DNA of 64,000 nucleotides. Source: Microcaldota archaeon (GTDB taxonomy: Archaea > Micrarchaeota > Micrarchaeia > Micrarchaeales > Micrarchaeaceae). Location: NCBI GenBank assembly GCA_021787495.1, contig JAJYLX010000003.1:58058-122057 (forward strand). Direction: 5' to 3'. How positions within the stretch are numbered: the first letter of the stretch is position 1; each line of letters begins with the position of its first letter. Under the pieces are notes generated by a model. The model worked only from the letters and a program-made list of their open reading frames with translations. It was not told the origin of the DNA and did no database searches. Below, piece by piece: positions 1 through 7,537 of this stretch. The translations under genes and the position numbers were made by a program.

Positions 1-1771
1 TGTGCGTCTCGTACGAGTTCTTCAGATGTGCGAATGTGTCATGGTGCTCGAACTTGAGCTTGAAGTTGTTGCTCGCCAGCACGCCAATCTCGCCTATGAT
101 TATCCCGAAGAGCATGACGTACGCCGCAGAGAAGTGTGGGATGTAAGCCACCTCTGAGAATGCGGCAACGGCGAGCGGCAGCGCAATGAGGAGGTAGAAG
201 ACCCCTGTGTCGCTCCTCCTATAGAGTATGCTTATGATGAGCAGTATTATAGCCACGCCCATGACCAGGTAGACCATGAACGGGAAGCCGAAGAAGCTGG
301 CGGCAATCTCTCCCATGCCGGATGCGCCGTAGTCGTAGAACAAGCCGGTCGGCGCGTACTCCTGCACGGTCATGAAGAGGGGCGTTGATGGTGTGGTGAA
401 CTTGGCGCTGAGCGCCGCAAGGCTGCGTATCGGGTCGCCGAGCGGCGTAACGAACACCGCAATGATTACTATGACCAGCAGCAACAGCATCCAGGCGGCC
501 CTCGTCCTCATGTTGACCTCCTTGAAGAGGATGTGCCTGCTGTGCAGGAACTTTGGCAGCAGGTCTATTATCGCGACGAGCAGCAGCGAGAGCACCGGCA
601 GCGCTATGGTGATTGGTATGCCGGCTATGGAAGGCAGCCCCGACCCGTAGACGGCGCCGTACGGCTCGTATATCCCGAGGAATATCGCTATGACTATGAA
701 CATGATGACGTTCATCTTGTAGAAGTCCTTGCTCGCCCCTCCCCTGAGCGAGCTTATGATGCCCTGCACGACTATGTAGATCGAGAGCACCCCTGCATCC
801 ACCGTGTAGTAGTGCGCGCCGAGGAACGTCGACGCGAACGCTACGCCTGCAAGGACGGCGAGCCTCTTGCTCTTCATGTCCTTGATGGCGAGCATGTAAG
901 CCATGAAGAAGAAGAAGAGTGTAAAGATCCCCCACGGCTGCAGCAGCTGCTGGCCGCCTATGAACGTAGTGAAGAGTATTGGAACGGATGCCGCGAAGGC
1001 CGCGCCTACCAGGCCCACGTACTCATCGTACTCCCTGAAGAGCAGGACGAATATCACGAAGACGAGCAAAGCGGCGGTTATCGGCGGATACAGGCTGCTC
1101 AGCTGGCTCATCAGCGTAGTGTTGAACGATGACGCCATTCCGTTGAACCCGGCGGTCAGCTCGTACCAGTATGCCTCGAGGTACGGTATTATCGGTTGCA
1201 CCCTTGTCACAGTGCCAGCAGCGACGACCGGCCAGGCGGAGTTGGAGAGGAGCGGTTGGTATCCGAGCACTACCAGCCTCTGCGTATCGAGCATGTCGTA
1301 GTATGAGTCGAACTGGAAGAACGTCTGGCTCACCCCGATGTTCTCCATCCTGGTGTAGAGCGTGACGAGTATGAGTACGACGAGCAGCGCCCAGACCCAT
1401 ACCGGTACCTTGTGCGACTGCCTGGCATCGCGGTGCTCCTGCTCCTGCTGCGCCTCGCGCTTCTTCCCGGTTATGTATGGGGCGAGATGGCCGAAAACGC
1501 CCTCGCGGTAGCAGACGACTGCCCCTATCACTGTAAGTATGAGCGCGTTCAGCTCGAACAGCGTGGCCGAGAACGCGAAGAAGTGGATCGCATCCATGAA
1601 GTAGCCCTCGATCCACGTCAAGGCGGCTGGGGCGATGAGGCCGAAGATCAGCCCTATCCCTATTATCTCAAAAAGGTGTAGCTTGGTGCCCTTCAACAGC
1701 GCGAGCGCGAGCAGCACCCCCGGCACAGCTATCGAGAGGAACGCGATAAGTGCCGGTAGAAAGACATCCAT
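1..1771 (-). CDS. aglB: Oligosaccharyltransferase AglB/STT3-like, C-terminus beyond left edge
   Basis: The minus frame is open from an ATG at 1771 to base 1, so at least 590 residues are present and the C-terminus lies outside the window. The translation is a chain of hydrophobic helices from residue 4 onward. The first lumenal loop holds FDSYYD at residues 154-159, matching the acidic metal-binding motif of STT3 enzymes, and MTVQEYAPTG at about 467 resembles the conserved external-loop segment (SVAEHQPT-like) of the family. The expected product transfers a lipid-linked glycan to Asn of exported proteins. The WWDYG sequon-binding motif would be in the missing part. The start lies 4 bases after the uS3 stop, so it is probably co-transcribed with the ribosomal genes. 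The family call is strong; substrate is unknown. Confidence 0.85.
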   Translation of the reverse strand, partial: MDVFLPALIAFLSIAVPGVLLALALLKGTKLHLFEIIGIGLIFGLIAPAALTWIEGYFMDAIHFFAFSATLFELNALILTVIGAVVCYREGVFGHLAPYITGKKREAQQEQEHRDARQSHKVPVWVWALLVVLILVTLYTRMENIGVSQTFFQFDSYYDMLDTQRLVVLGYQPLLSNSAWPVVAAGTVTRVQPIIPYLEAYWYELTAGFNGMASSFNTTLMSQLSSLYPPITAALLVFVIFVLLFREYDEYVGLVGAAFAASVPILFTTFIGGQQLLQPWGIFTLFFFFMAYMLAIKDMKSKRLAVLAGVAFASTFLGAHYYTVDAGVLSIYIVVQGIISSLRGGASKDFYKMNVIMFIVIAIFLGIYEPYGAVYGSGLPSIAGIPITIALPVLSLLLVAIIDLLPKFLHSRHILFKEVNMRTRAAWMLLLLVIVIIAVFVTPLGDPIRSLAALSAKFTTPSTPLFMTVQEYAPTGLFYDYGASGMGEIAASFFGFPFMVYLVMGVAIILLIISILYRRSDTGVFYLLIALPLAVAAFSEVAYIPHFSAAYVMLFGIIIGEIGVLASNNFKLKFEHHDTFAHLKNSYETH

Positions 1772-1775
1772 CGTA

Positions 1776-2408
1776 TCAGCTGTGCAGTATGAGCTTCGGA
1801 AGTTCTATTTGCTTTATCTCCCTGTCCGGGAACTTAGTTCCTGGCGGGACAATCCTGACCTTTATGCCTATGGCGCCGTACTTCGGCAATGCCGTCGCGA
1901 CGCCCTCATGGACGAGGTTCGTGACGTCACCCGCCTTCGGTATGTAGCCGACGCTCTTCCTTAGGCTCTTGTGCCTGGCGTTCTTAGGCACCAGCTTACC
2001 CTTCATTATTATCTCAGCGCCGAGGGCGCCGTTCTCCATTATCTGCCTCAGAGTGCCCTGCAGTATCTTCCTGAAGTTTATGCCGCGCTCCAGCTTCTGC
2101 GCTATGTCTCTAGCGACGAGCAGCGGCTCGAGCATCTTGTTCTCCACCTCTACTATGCTGATCTGCGGATTCTTCATCTTGAAGCGCTCCTTCGTGGCCT
2201 CAGTGAGGGCATCTATTGTCTTGCCTCCCTTGCCTATAACCCTCCCTGGGTTTAGGACATACACAGTTATGCGTGTTATCACAGGGGTTTTCTGTATCTC
2301 TACCCTTGAGAAGCCGGCCTTCGCTATCTCTGTACTAAGGAACTTCGAAATCTCATACTTGACCATCGCGTCGTCGATGAATGTTCTCTCTATCGCCATG
2401 CTAATCAT
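1776..2408 (-). CDS. rps3: Ribosomal protein uS3
   Basis: A 210-residue small-subunit protein. The KH domain motif GRVIGKGGKTIDAL is at about residues 55-68 and the C-terminal domain keeps the family pattern (GVATALPKYGAIGIKVRI). The first ATG (2408) overlaps the uL22 stop as ATGA, suggesting translational coupling; an internal ATG at 2399 (MAIER) is the alternative and looks more like the usual uS3 N-terminus. It is the last ribosomal gene of this S10-type operon; the uL29, uS17 and uL14 genes that usually follow in archaea are replaced by aglB. Confidence 0.97.
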   Translation of the reverse strand: MISMAIERTFIDDAMVKYEISKFLSTEIAKAGFSRVEIQKTPVITRITVYVLNPGRVIGKGGKTIDALTEATKERFKMKNPQISIVEVENKMLEPLLVARDIAQKLERGINFRKILQGTLRQIMENGALGAEIIMKGKLVPKNARHKSLRKSVGYIPKAGDVTNLVHEGVATALPKYGAIGIKVRIVPPGTKFPDREIKQIELPKLILHS

Positions 2409-3100
2409 TCTTTCTTGTCTTCATTGCGATTGCTTTCCAGCTTGGGCTGGATCTCTTCCTTCTCCTGCTCTGGTTTCTCAACCTTCGGCCTCTGCTGCGC
2501 CTGCTGGGGCTTCGCATCCTTGCCCTTTAACGCTTTGCCTTGCTGGGGCTTTGCGGTTACTGGCTTGAACGCCTTCGAGGAGTGCTTGAGGCTGCGCTTC
2601 ATGCGTTCGCTCAGTCCCTTCTCGGTGCCTTTCGCTATCCCGAGCTCGAGCTTCGCCCATTCTATGTCTGTGTGCCTCGATGCCGAATATCCGTAGCTGC
2701 CGCCTATGAAGAGCTTGCCCTTCGGGGGGGACATGCGCATTATGTTGGTCTTGTTCGCCGATGCGTGCACCACGAACATGACATCGGGCTCGAAGCCCTT
2801 GTTGCGCGAGTTGGCCATCGCGTTGAGCAGCGCCTTGCGCACTATAGCGGCGCACTTCATGGGGTACCTGCCCTGCCTGCCTCCAAGCTCGTGCCGCGTG
2901 CCCATGTGCTTGTTGTGGCGCTTATACAGCACGGCCGCACCCGCCACCTCCTCATCGAGCGTAGATAGCGCTGCCGGAACCGGCTTGTATCTTATCGAGT
3001 CGCAAACCGCGCAGAGGTCCTTGAAACTCGCGTTGATGTCCTTCATGTGCGCGAATATTATGCCTTCGCGGTCGCGGTTGAACGAGTATTCCATCGTCAT
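2405..3100 (-). CDS. rpl22: Ribosomal protein uL22
   Basis: The protein of 231 residues begins MTMEYSFNRD at 3100, where its ATG overlaps the uS19 TGA (TGATG). The core up to about residue 150 has the archaeal uL22 pattern, including the beta-hairpin region around RMSPPKGKLFIGG. The last 80 residues are a low-complexity tail rich in Lys, Gln, Glu and Pro, longer than in most archaeal uL22 and probably disordered. An upstream in-frame extension to 3274 is rejected because it would lie inside uS19. Confidence 0.95.
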   Translation of the reverse strand: MTMEYSFNRDREGIIFAHMKDINASFKDLCAVCDSIRYKPVPAALSTLDEEVAGAAVLYKRHNKHMGTRHELGGRQGRYPMKCAAIVRKALLNAMANSRNKGFEPDVMFVVHASANKTNIMRMSPPKGKLFIGGSYGYSASRHTDIEWAKLELGIAKGTEKGLSERMKRSLKHSSKAFKPVTAKPQQGKALKGKDAKPQQAQQRPKVEKPEQEKEEIQPKLESNRNEDKKE

Positions 3101-3492
3101 CACTTCTCGCCGAGGGCCTTGCTTCCCTTTGTGGCGCGTATTCCCGGGGCAGAATGCTGCACGCGCTTCGTGCTGAATGCAAAATCGCCCAGCCTCCCGC
3201 CGACCATGTTGGCCGTTATAGCCATTGTCTGGAACTCCTTGCCATTGTGGACGGCGAACTTCATGCCTATCCAAGACGGCAGTATGACGGCCTCGCGGAC
3301 GTGGGTCCTTATCGGCTTGTCGCTCTTCGACGCCCTGCGCTTCCCGACTTCGGCAAGCAGCGCTTTGTACTTCATCGCGTTGCGTTTTACCGTGCGCCTC
3401 GCCCTAGAGGTTACGAGCCCAAGGAACTCATCGCCGCTGAGCTTCGAGACCTGGTCGGCCGTCATGCCCTTGAACACTATGCGCTCTACCAT
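3100..3492 (-). CDS. rps19: Ribosomal protein uS19
   Basis: A 130-residue small-subunit head protein. Recognisable family segments are IRTHVREAVILPSWIG and VHNGKEFQTMAITANMVG at about residues 62-97, then LGDFAFSTKRVQHSAPGI. Length is normal for archaea. It sits 4 bases after uL2 and overlaps uL22 at its stop, consistent with one transcript. Confidence 0.97.
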   Translation of the reverse strand: MVERIVFKGMTADQVSKLSGDEFLGLVTSRARRTVKRNAMKYKALLAEVGKRRASKSDKPIRTHVREAVILPSWIGMKFAVHNGKEFQTMAITANMVGGRLGDFAFSTKRVQHSAPGIRATKGSKALGEK

Positions 3493-3496
3493 GCAA

Positions 3497-4204
3497 TCAC
3501 TTCTTCCTCCCTACGCGCCTCGCGGCTATATGGCCGACCTTCCTTCCAGGGGGGGCATTCCTCGATGTCATGCTGCTCTTGCCCTTGTGGTGCTGCTTGC
3601 CCCCGAAGGGGTGGTCCACAGGACTCATCTTCACGCCCCTGTTGGTCGGCCATGTCCTGTTGAGCGCGTGGTAAATGTAATAGCTCTTGCCTGCCTTGAC
3701 GAGCGGCTGCTCCAGAAAGCCGCCACCGGAAACGATGCCGAGCTGCGCCCTGCAGCTGCCATCGAGCGGGATCGTCGCCTTGCTCGGCAGCTTGACGAGG
3801 ACGCCGCGATCGTTGTGCGCCGTTATGAACGCGGATGACCCTGCCGCCCTGACCAGCCTGCCTCCGTCACCTGGCCTGAATTCTATGTTGTAGATTGGTA
3901 TTCCCTTTGGTATGTCGGAAAGGCGCAGCACGCTCCCGAGCGTGTATGACCTGTATCCCAGGTATATCTTGTCACCTACGCTTATTCCCTCTGGCGCGAG
4001 GAGCGTCGACTCTGTCATGTCATCGTAAATCACCGACATTATAGGTGCAGTGTGACCTGTGCTGTTGACGAATCCGGTCACCTCGCCGATGGTCTTTGAG
4101 CCCTGGTCCGTAGAGTACTTGACGTTCGCGTCGAATGTGTGCGGCAGCTTCCTGTACACGTTGCTTCCCTTTCCGCGCCTCTGCTGCCTCAGTTTCCTCG
4201 GCAT
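3497..4204 (-). CDS. rpl2: Ribosomal protein uL2
   Basis: A 235-residue large-subunit protein of the peptidyl-transferase region. It starts MPRKLRQQRRGKGSNVY and ends with the conserved stretch around VKMSPVDHPFGGKQHHKG, which carries the His-rich loop of uL2. Length is typical of archaea. It begins 3 bases after the uL23 stop in the S10-type operon. Confidence 0.98.
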   Translation of the reverse strand: MPRKLRQQRRGKGSNVYRKLPHTFDANVKYSTDQGSKTIGEVTGFVNSTGHTAPIMSVIYDDMTESTLLAPEGISVGDKIYLGYRSYTLGSVLRLSDIPKGIPIYNIEFRPGDGGRLVRAAGSSAFITAHNDRGVLVKLPSKATIPLDGSCRAQLGIVSGGGFLEQPLVKAGKSYYIYHALNRTWPTNRGVKMSPVDHPFGGKQHHKGKSSMTSRNAPPGRKVGHIAARRVGRKK

Positions 4205-4207
4205 TTG

Positions 4208-4459
4208 TCACACCAGTTTGAGCTTAATCGCGATGTCGCTAGCCTTGTACGGCTGCTTCAGCTTTATCAGCGCCTTCTTTGTATTGGAAGGCATGTTTAC
4301 CGTGTTTATCCTCTCGACCTTAACATTGAACGTGCTCTCGAACTCCTTCCTTATGTCCTGCTTGCTCGCCCTGAAGTCGACGACATACATTATGGTGTTG
4401 AGCTTGTCCACCATGCTTACGGCCTTTTCCGTCGCGACGGGATACATGAGCGCTCTCAT
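4208..4459 (-). CDS. rpl23: Ribosomal protein uL23
   Basis: An 83-residue protein starting MRALMYPVATEKAVS at 4459, where its ATG overlaps the uL4 TAA (TAATG). The segment VVDFRASKQDIRKEFESTF with following VKVERINTV is the uL23 core that contacts 23S rRNA and the signal recognition particle at the exit tunnel. A longer reading to 4615 is rejected because it overlaps uL4 and does not look like uL23. Confidence 0.96.
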   Translation of the reverse strand: MRALMYPVATEKAVSMVDKLNTIMYVVDFRASKQDIRKEFESTFNVKVERINTVNMPSNTKKALIKLKQPYKASDIAIKLKLV

Positions 4460-5244
4460 TATCTCAACTCTTTCACGTACTTCGCCTGGCTGTCGAGCGA
4501 CATCGCCCTGACTGCCTCTTCGATGCCCCGCACTGCAGATTCGCTCCAGATGACATGGCGGCCTGCATTGCCTCCGGGCGCAAGCGCATTGACGGTCAGC
4601 CCGCTCAGGGCGCATGCGTCGACGCCGGGGATGTTGCGCGCGGCCCTCAACGCACCCTTGTCATCCTTCACGACAACGAGCAGCGAGCGCTTGTAGTGCC
4701 TCATGCGGGTGCCTCTCCTGACCCCCTTGGCTATCTTCTTCTTCCTGCCCTCCTCGAGCTGCTTCCCGAGCTTCAGGGACTCTATGACCCTTACCATATC
4801 CTTCGTCTTCGTTACCTTCTCTATAGAGTCGTCAACGATCATGCTGTTCTTAGAGCATGCGGATATCGAGCTCATGACCGCGCCCTGATACTCGCGCCTG
4901 TTCATGCCCTCCTTGACTATCTTCTCGACCATGTGCGGGTGGGCACGCTTCCCCTTAACTGCCGACGGTATACGCTTGACCTTCCCCTGGCGGCCGCCGC
5001 CGAGTTTCTCCCTTGGCCTTATCGCGATTCCCATGTGCCTGCCCGATCTGTACTCATTCATAGCGCCGTAGTATGTGGCCGTGGTCTGCATTCCGGCTAG
5101 GATGAAGTGTCCTTGAGGCTGAAGGTTCGCCGAGTTCTCGGCGATTGCCGCCCTCCTTATCAGTTCAGGCTTCTCCTCGTATGAGAATGCTTTGGGCTGG
5201 CCGATGTCCTTCTTCCCGGAACCATCAATCTCGTACACTTCCAT
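4459..5244 (-). CDS. rpl4: Ribosomal protein uL4
   Basis: A 261-residue tunnel-wall protein. The central loop around GRHMGIAIRPREKLGGGRQG (about residues 68-87) and the basic stretch KGKRAHPHMVEKIV are characteristic of archaeal/eukaryotic uL4. It begins 1 base after the uL3 stop and overlaps uL23. Confidence 0.96.
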   Translation of the reverse strand: MEVYEIDGSGKKDIGQPKAFSYEEKPELIRRAAIAENSANLQPQGHFILAGMQTTATYYGAMNEYRSGRHMGIAIRPREKLGGGRQGKVKRIPSAVKGKRAHPHMVEKIVKEGMNRREYQGAVMSSISACSKNSMIVDDSIEKVTKTKDMVRVIESLKLGKQLEEGRKKKIAKGVRRGTRMRHYKRSLLVVVKDDKGALRAARNIPGVDACALSGLTVNALAPGGNAGRHVIWSESAVRGIEEAVRAMSLDSQAKYVKELR

Positions 5245-5245
5245 G

Positions 5246-6211
5246 TCAACCAGCCAGTTTCACTATCTTCGGCTCCTTGACGCCCTTCGCGTTCAGATTG
5301 CCCAGGCTTTCCCTTATACGCACGAGCCTCCTCGCCGGGCCGGGTATCGAACCCTCTATGACCATGAAAGAGTTCCTTGCTGTTCCGTAATGCTTGAACC
5401 CGGAGGAAGGATTGATCTGCTGCACTGCATCCTTCGCCCCCAGCTTGAGTATGCGCTTGTTCCTCTCTGTGCGGTAGTTGTAGCCCGTCTGACCAGGCTG
5501 CGGCACAGTGTACATGACCTTCGCGGTACCCATGTCACCGTGCGTTCCGATGTGCCTTACCTTCTGTGTGGATTTGTGCGGCAGCCTCGCCGCCCCGTAC
5601 CTCTTGATTATTCCCTGCCACCCCTTGCCCTTCGTCACAGACGAGACGTCGACGTACTCGCCCTGCTTGAATACCGCATCGGGGCGCACCTCCTTACCCA
5701 GGTTGGCCGACACGAAGTCGAACTTCTCCTCGATGCTCTTGCCGTCAACATGCGACTCGAACCTCTCTGGCTTGTTCTGCTCCACATTCGTCGTCTTAGG
5801 GTATGCGACGAGCAGTGCCGTCACATCCGAGTATTCCGAGAGCTTTGACTTGAAGTCCTGGAGCTTGCCCTCGTTGGTCTTGGCGTTGATCTTGAGCTTC
5901 TGCGCTGTGGACTTGCTGTAAAGCTCCGCTGCTACGGCCCTGTAGCCCGTCAGTCCATCCTCTTTGTAGAACCTGATTCCGTAGACCTCGGTGGTGGGGA
6001 CTTCCAAGACGGTGCATGCCCTGCTGACCTCCTGCTGTTTCGACGGGGACTCGGAATCGTCCATCATGACGATATTAGACATGCCAGCCTTGTACGCCAC
6101 CAAGTTGCCAAGCCGCGGCTCGCCGCCGCGCTTCCTGAACGAGCGCGCCCTGGGCAGGAGCCTAGCCGCGCGCCTGTGCGGCCAATATTGGCGTGAACCT
6201 CTGGTTGTCAT
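5246..6211 (-). CDS. rpl3: Ribosomal protein uL3
   Basis: A 321-residue protein, first in the S10-type operon. VTKGKGWQGIIKRYG (about 191-205) and the following RLPHKSTQKVRHIGTHG are the uL3 core loop approaching the peptidyl-transferase centre. The start ATG is at 6211 with TATA boxes upstream at about 6269-6274 and 6283-6291, so this is the likely transcription head for the run uL3-uL4-uL23-uL2-uS19-uL22-uS3-aglB. Confidence 0.97.
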   Translation of the reverse strand: MTTRGSRQYWPHRRAARLLPRARSFRKRGGEPRLGNLVAYKAGMSNIVMMDDSESPSKQQEVSRACTVLEVPTTEVYGIRFYKEDGLTGYRAVAAELYSKSTAQKLKINAKTNEGKLQDFKSKLSEYSDVTALLVAYPKTTNVEQNKPERFESHVDGKSIEEKFDFVSANLGKEVRPDAVFKQGEYVDVSSVTKGKGWQGIIKRYGAARLPHKSTQKVRHIGTHGDMGTAKVMYTVPQPGQTGYNYRTERNKRILKLGAKDAVQQINPSSGFKHYGTARNSFMVIEGSIPGPARRLVRIRESLGNLNAKGVKEPKIVKLAG

Positions 6212-6282
6212 TGAAAAGCACTCCTTTGAAAGAAGAGCAGGAGACCTTCTTCTAAAGACTTCTTACTCTTATAATCTGCACA

Positions 6283-6291
6283 TTTATATAA
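6283..6291 (-). promoter_or_regulatory. TATA box of the uL3 ribosomal operon
   Basis: On the minus strand the bases read TTATATAAA in an AT-rich spacer between uL3 and pcc1. A second weaker element (TTATAA, 6269-6274) lies closer to the gene. Either would place transcription start some 35-50 bases before the uL3 ATG. Confidence 0.55.
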
Positions 6292-6293
6292 TT

Positions 6294-6542
6294 TCACTTT
6301 TTCTGCTTTTGTGGAATTGCTGCCGAGGTGGCCTCCTCGACAACCTTGATGTCGCGGAGCACTGCGTTGACGCTCGCGCGCAGCGCGGTGACGTCCGATG
6401 CCGTTACCGTGAAGGTGATGGCGGCCCCCGACTCCTTCGCGGATATCGAACTCCTCTTGTAGGAATGCGGATTCGAGAGGAGCCCCTTATAGCTGAGCTC
6501 TGCGTCTTTCTTCGGCACGCGCAGTATCGCCGAGCAGTTCAT
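6294..6542 (-). CDS. pcc1: KEOPS complex subunit Pcc1
   Basis: An 82-residue protein. The C-terminal helix motif TASDVTALRASVNAVLRDI (about residues 48-66) is the hallmark of the Pcc1/CTAG fold, the small dimerising subunit of KEOPS that supports t6A synthesis on ANN-decoding tRNAs. The ATG overlaps the eL15 stop (ATGA), so it is translated from the eL15 message. Other KEOPS subunits are not in the window. Confidence 0.85.
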   Translation of the reverse strand: MNCSAILRVPKKDAELSYKGLLSNPHSYKRSSISAKESGAAITFTVTASDVTALRASVNAVLRDIKVVEEATSAAIPQKQKK

Positions 6543-7048
6543 GCTATGCCCCTGTGCTTCCTACCGGTGCGCGTGAGGCCGCGGAACGACCTTCCCCTCT
6601 TAGAGGCCGCATTGACGTACGTGGAATCGTTGGAAATCGACGCGTCGCTCGGATTGAGCATTATTACCTCGTAGAACGAATCGGAGCCGGACTTGCCGAC
6701 GAAGTATGAGTTGAGCACCTCGTAGTTGCTGAACTTCCTGGCCACCCTTTCCTCGGCTATTGATTGCATTGACTTGGCGCGGGTGTAGAACCTCCCAGAC
6801 TTGGACGGCTTCCTGCCTCCGTCGAAGTGCTTCCTCTTCTTGGCGCCGCCTATGACCTTGACGCGGGCGACTATTATGCCCTGCTTCGCCTTATAACCGA
6901 GCTCCCTCGCCCTCGGTATGTTGGTCGGCTTGTCGACCCTGATGAGCGGCGGCTGCGACCTCCACAAGAGCATGCGCTGCGTGTATTCGTCCGAGCGGTC
7001 CTTGTATCCCCGTACTATCGAGTTCTTTATCTCCTTGTAAGCTCCCAT
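6539..7048 (-). CDS. rpl15e: Ribosomal protein eL15
   Basis: A 169-residue large-subunit protein starting MGAYKEIKNSIVRGYKD at 7048. Family segments include RVDKPTNIPRARELGYKAKQ and the C-terminus GLTRTGRKHRGIA. The open frame extends upstream to 7510 but that part is proline-rich, lies over the divergent promoter and is not eL15-like. A TATA box around 7146-7156 on this strand supports the start at 7048. Confidence 0.96.
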   Translation of the reverse strand: MGAYKEIKNSIVRGYKDRSDEYTQRMLLWRSQPPLIRVDKPTNIPRARELGYKAKQGIIVARVKVIGGAKKRKHFDGGRKPSKSGRFYTRAKSMQSIAEERVARKFSNYEVLNSYFVGKSGSDSFYEVIMLNPSDASISNDSTYVNAASKRGRSFRGLTRTGRKHRGIA

Positions 7049-7150
7049 TTTATCACTTGGTTGTGTCATACGCCATGCACGGTGGCAGGAATAGGCGCGT
7101 GCCTGCACATCCTGACACGTGATACTATATTTGCCGGGCAACTTATTTAA

Positions 7151-7175
7151 ATGTGAATCATCGTGACGTTCACAT
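7151..7175. promoter_or_regulatory. Inverted repeat in a divergent promoter (candidate operator)
   Basis: The arms ATGTGAA (7151-7157) and TTCACAT (7169-7175) are perfect complements separated by 11 bases. They sit immediately downstream of the symmetric TATTTAAATA-like TATA element (7144-7153) that can serve both eL15 (minus) and the Cys-rich gene (plus). The position between TATA and start codon is where an archaeal repressor would act. No regulator is identified. Confidence 0.4.
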
Positions 7176-7187
7176 ATCGGTGTCAAG

Positions 7188-7484
7188 ATGACATTCACGG
7201 AAAGGTTTATCTCGGGTCTCACGGCTCTGGCAGGAAAGGAAAGGAAGAAGGCGGCACGGCCGGGTGAAGTGAAGGACACACAGCAGGGGGCTGCCGAGAA
7301 GAAGTCGGTCACGGCGGCGGGAGCCAAGGAAGATGCAATGCAGGTGACGATACAAGGCGATGGGTGCGGGTGTGAAGGGGGGTGCGAAGAGGGGGTAGAG
7401 GGCGCGATGGAGGCAACACAGGATGGCACACTGCGCGATGGTGGGTGCGGATGCGGAGGGGGGTGCGGATGCGGCGGGCACTGA
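7188..7484 (+). CDS. Cys/Gly-rich small protein, unknown function
   Basis: A 98-residue open frame starting MTFTERFISGL with GGTG 7 bases upstream and a TATA element at about 7142-7153. An amphipathic N-terminus is followed by a charged linker, then two clusters with all seven cysteines: GDGCGCEGGC (about 58-67) and GGCGCGGGCGCGGH at the C-terminus. The pattern suggests metal or thiol chemistry; I do not recognise a family. It ends 47 bases before cysS on the same strand. The opposite strand is also open here (7170-7487) but reads as a proline-rich artefact. It could be a real protein or a cysteine-sensing leader for cysS. Confidence 0.55.
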   Translation: MTFTERFISGLTALAGKERKKAARPGEVKDTQQGAAEKKSVTAAGAKEDAMQVTIQGDGCGCEGGCEEGVEGAMEATQDGTLRDGGCGCGGGCGCGGH

Positions 7485-7517
7485 CACAGAATACTTATTA
7501 ATGCTGCCAACGTTTAT

Positions 7518-7533
7518 ACACCGGAGACGGTGT
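7518..7533 (+). promoter_or_regulatory. GNRA-loop hairpin over the cysS ribosome binding site
   Basis: ACACCG (7518-7523) and CGGTGT (7528-7533) form a perfect 6-bp stem closed by the GAGA tetraloop. The 3' arm contains the GGTG that would serve as Shine-Dalgarno for a GTG start at 7538 and touches the alternative GTG at 7532. A fold here would hide the ribosome binding site. Confidence 0.45.
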
Positions 7534-7537
7534 GGTT

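Noticed and set aside
219..1616. Arg/His-rich frames inside the aglB region (219-935 and 1023-1616, minus)
   Set aside because: They are out-of-frame readings of the long hydrophobic STT3 frame, which is open through the window's left edge.
7170..7487. Minus-strand ORF rich in Pro and Cys opposite the Cys/Gly-rich gene, and the extension of eL15 to 7510
   Set aside because: Both are mirror translations of the GGGTGCGG repeats; neither has a ribosome binding site, and eL15 has a normal start at 7048.
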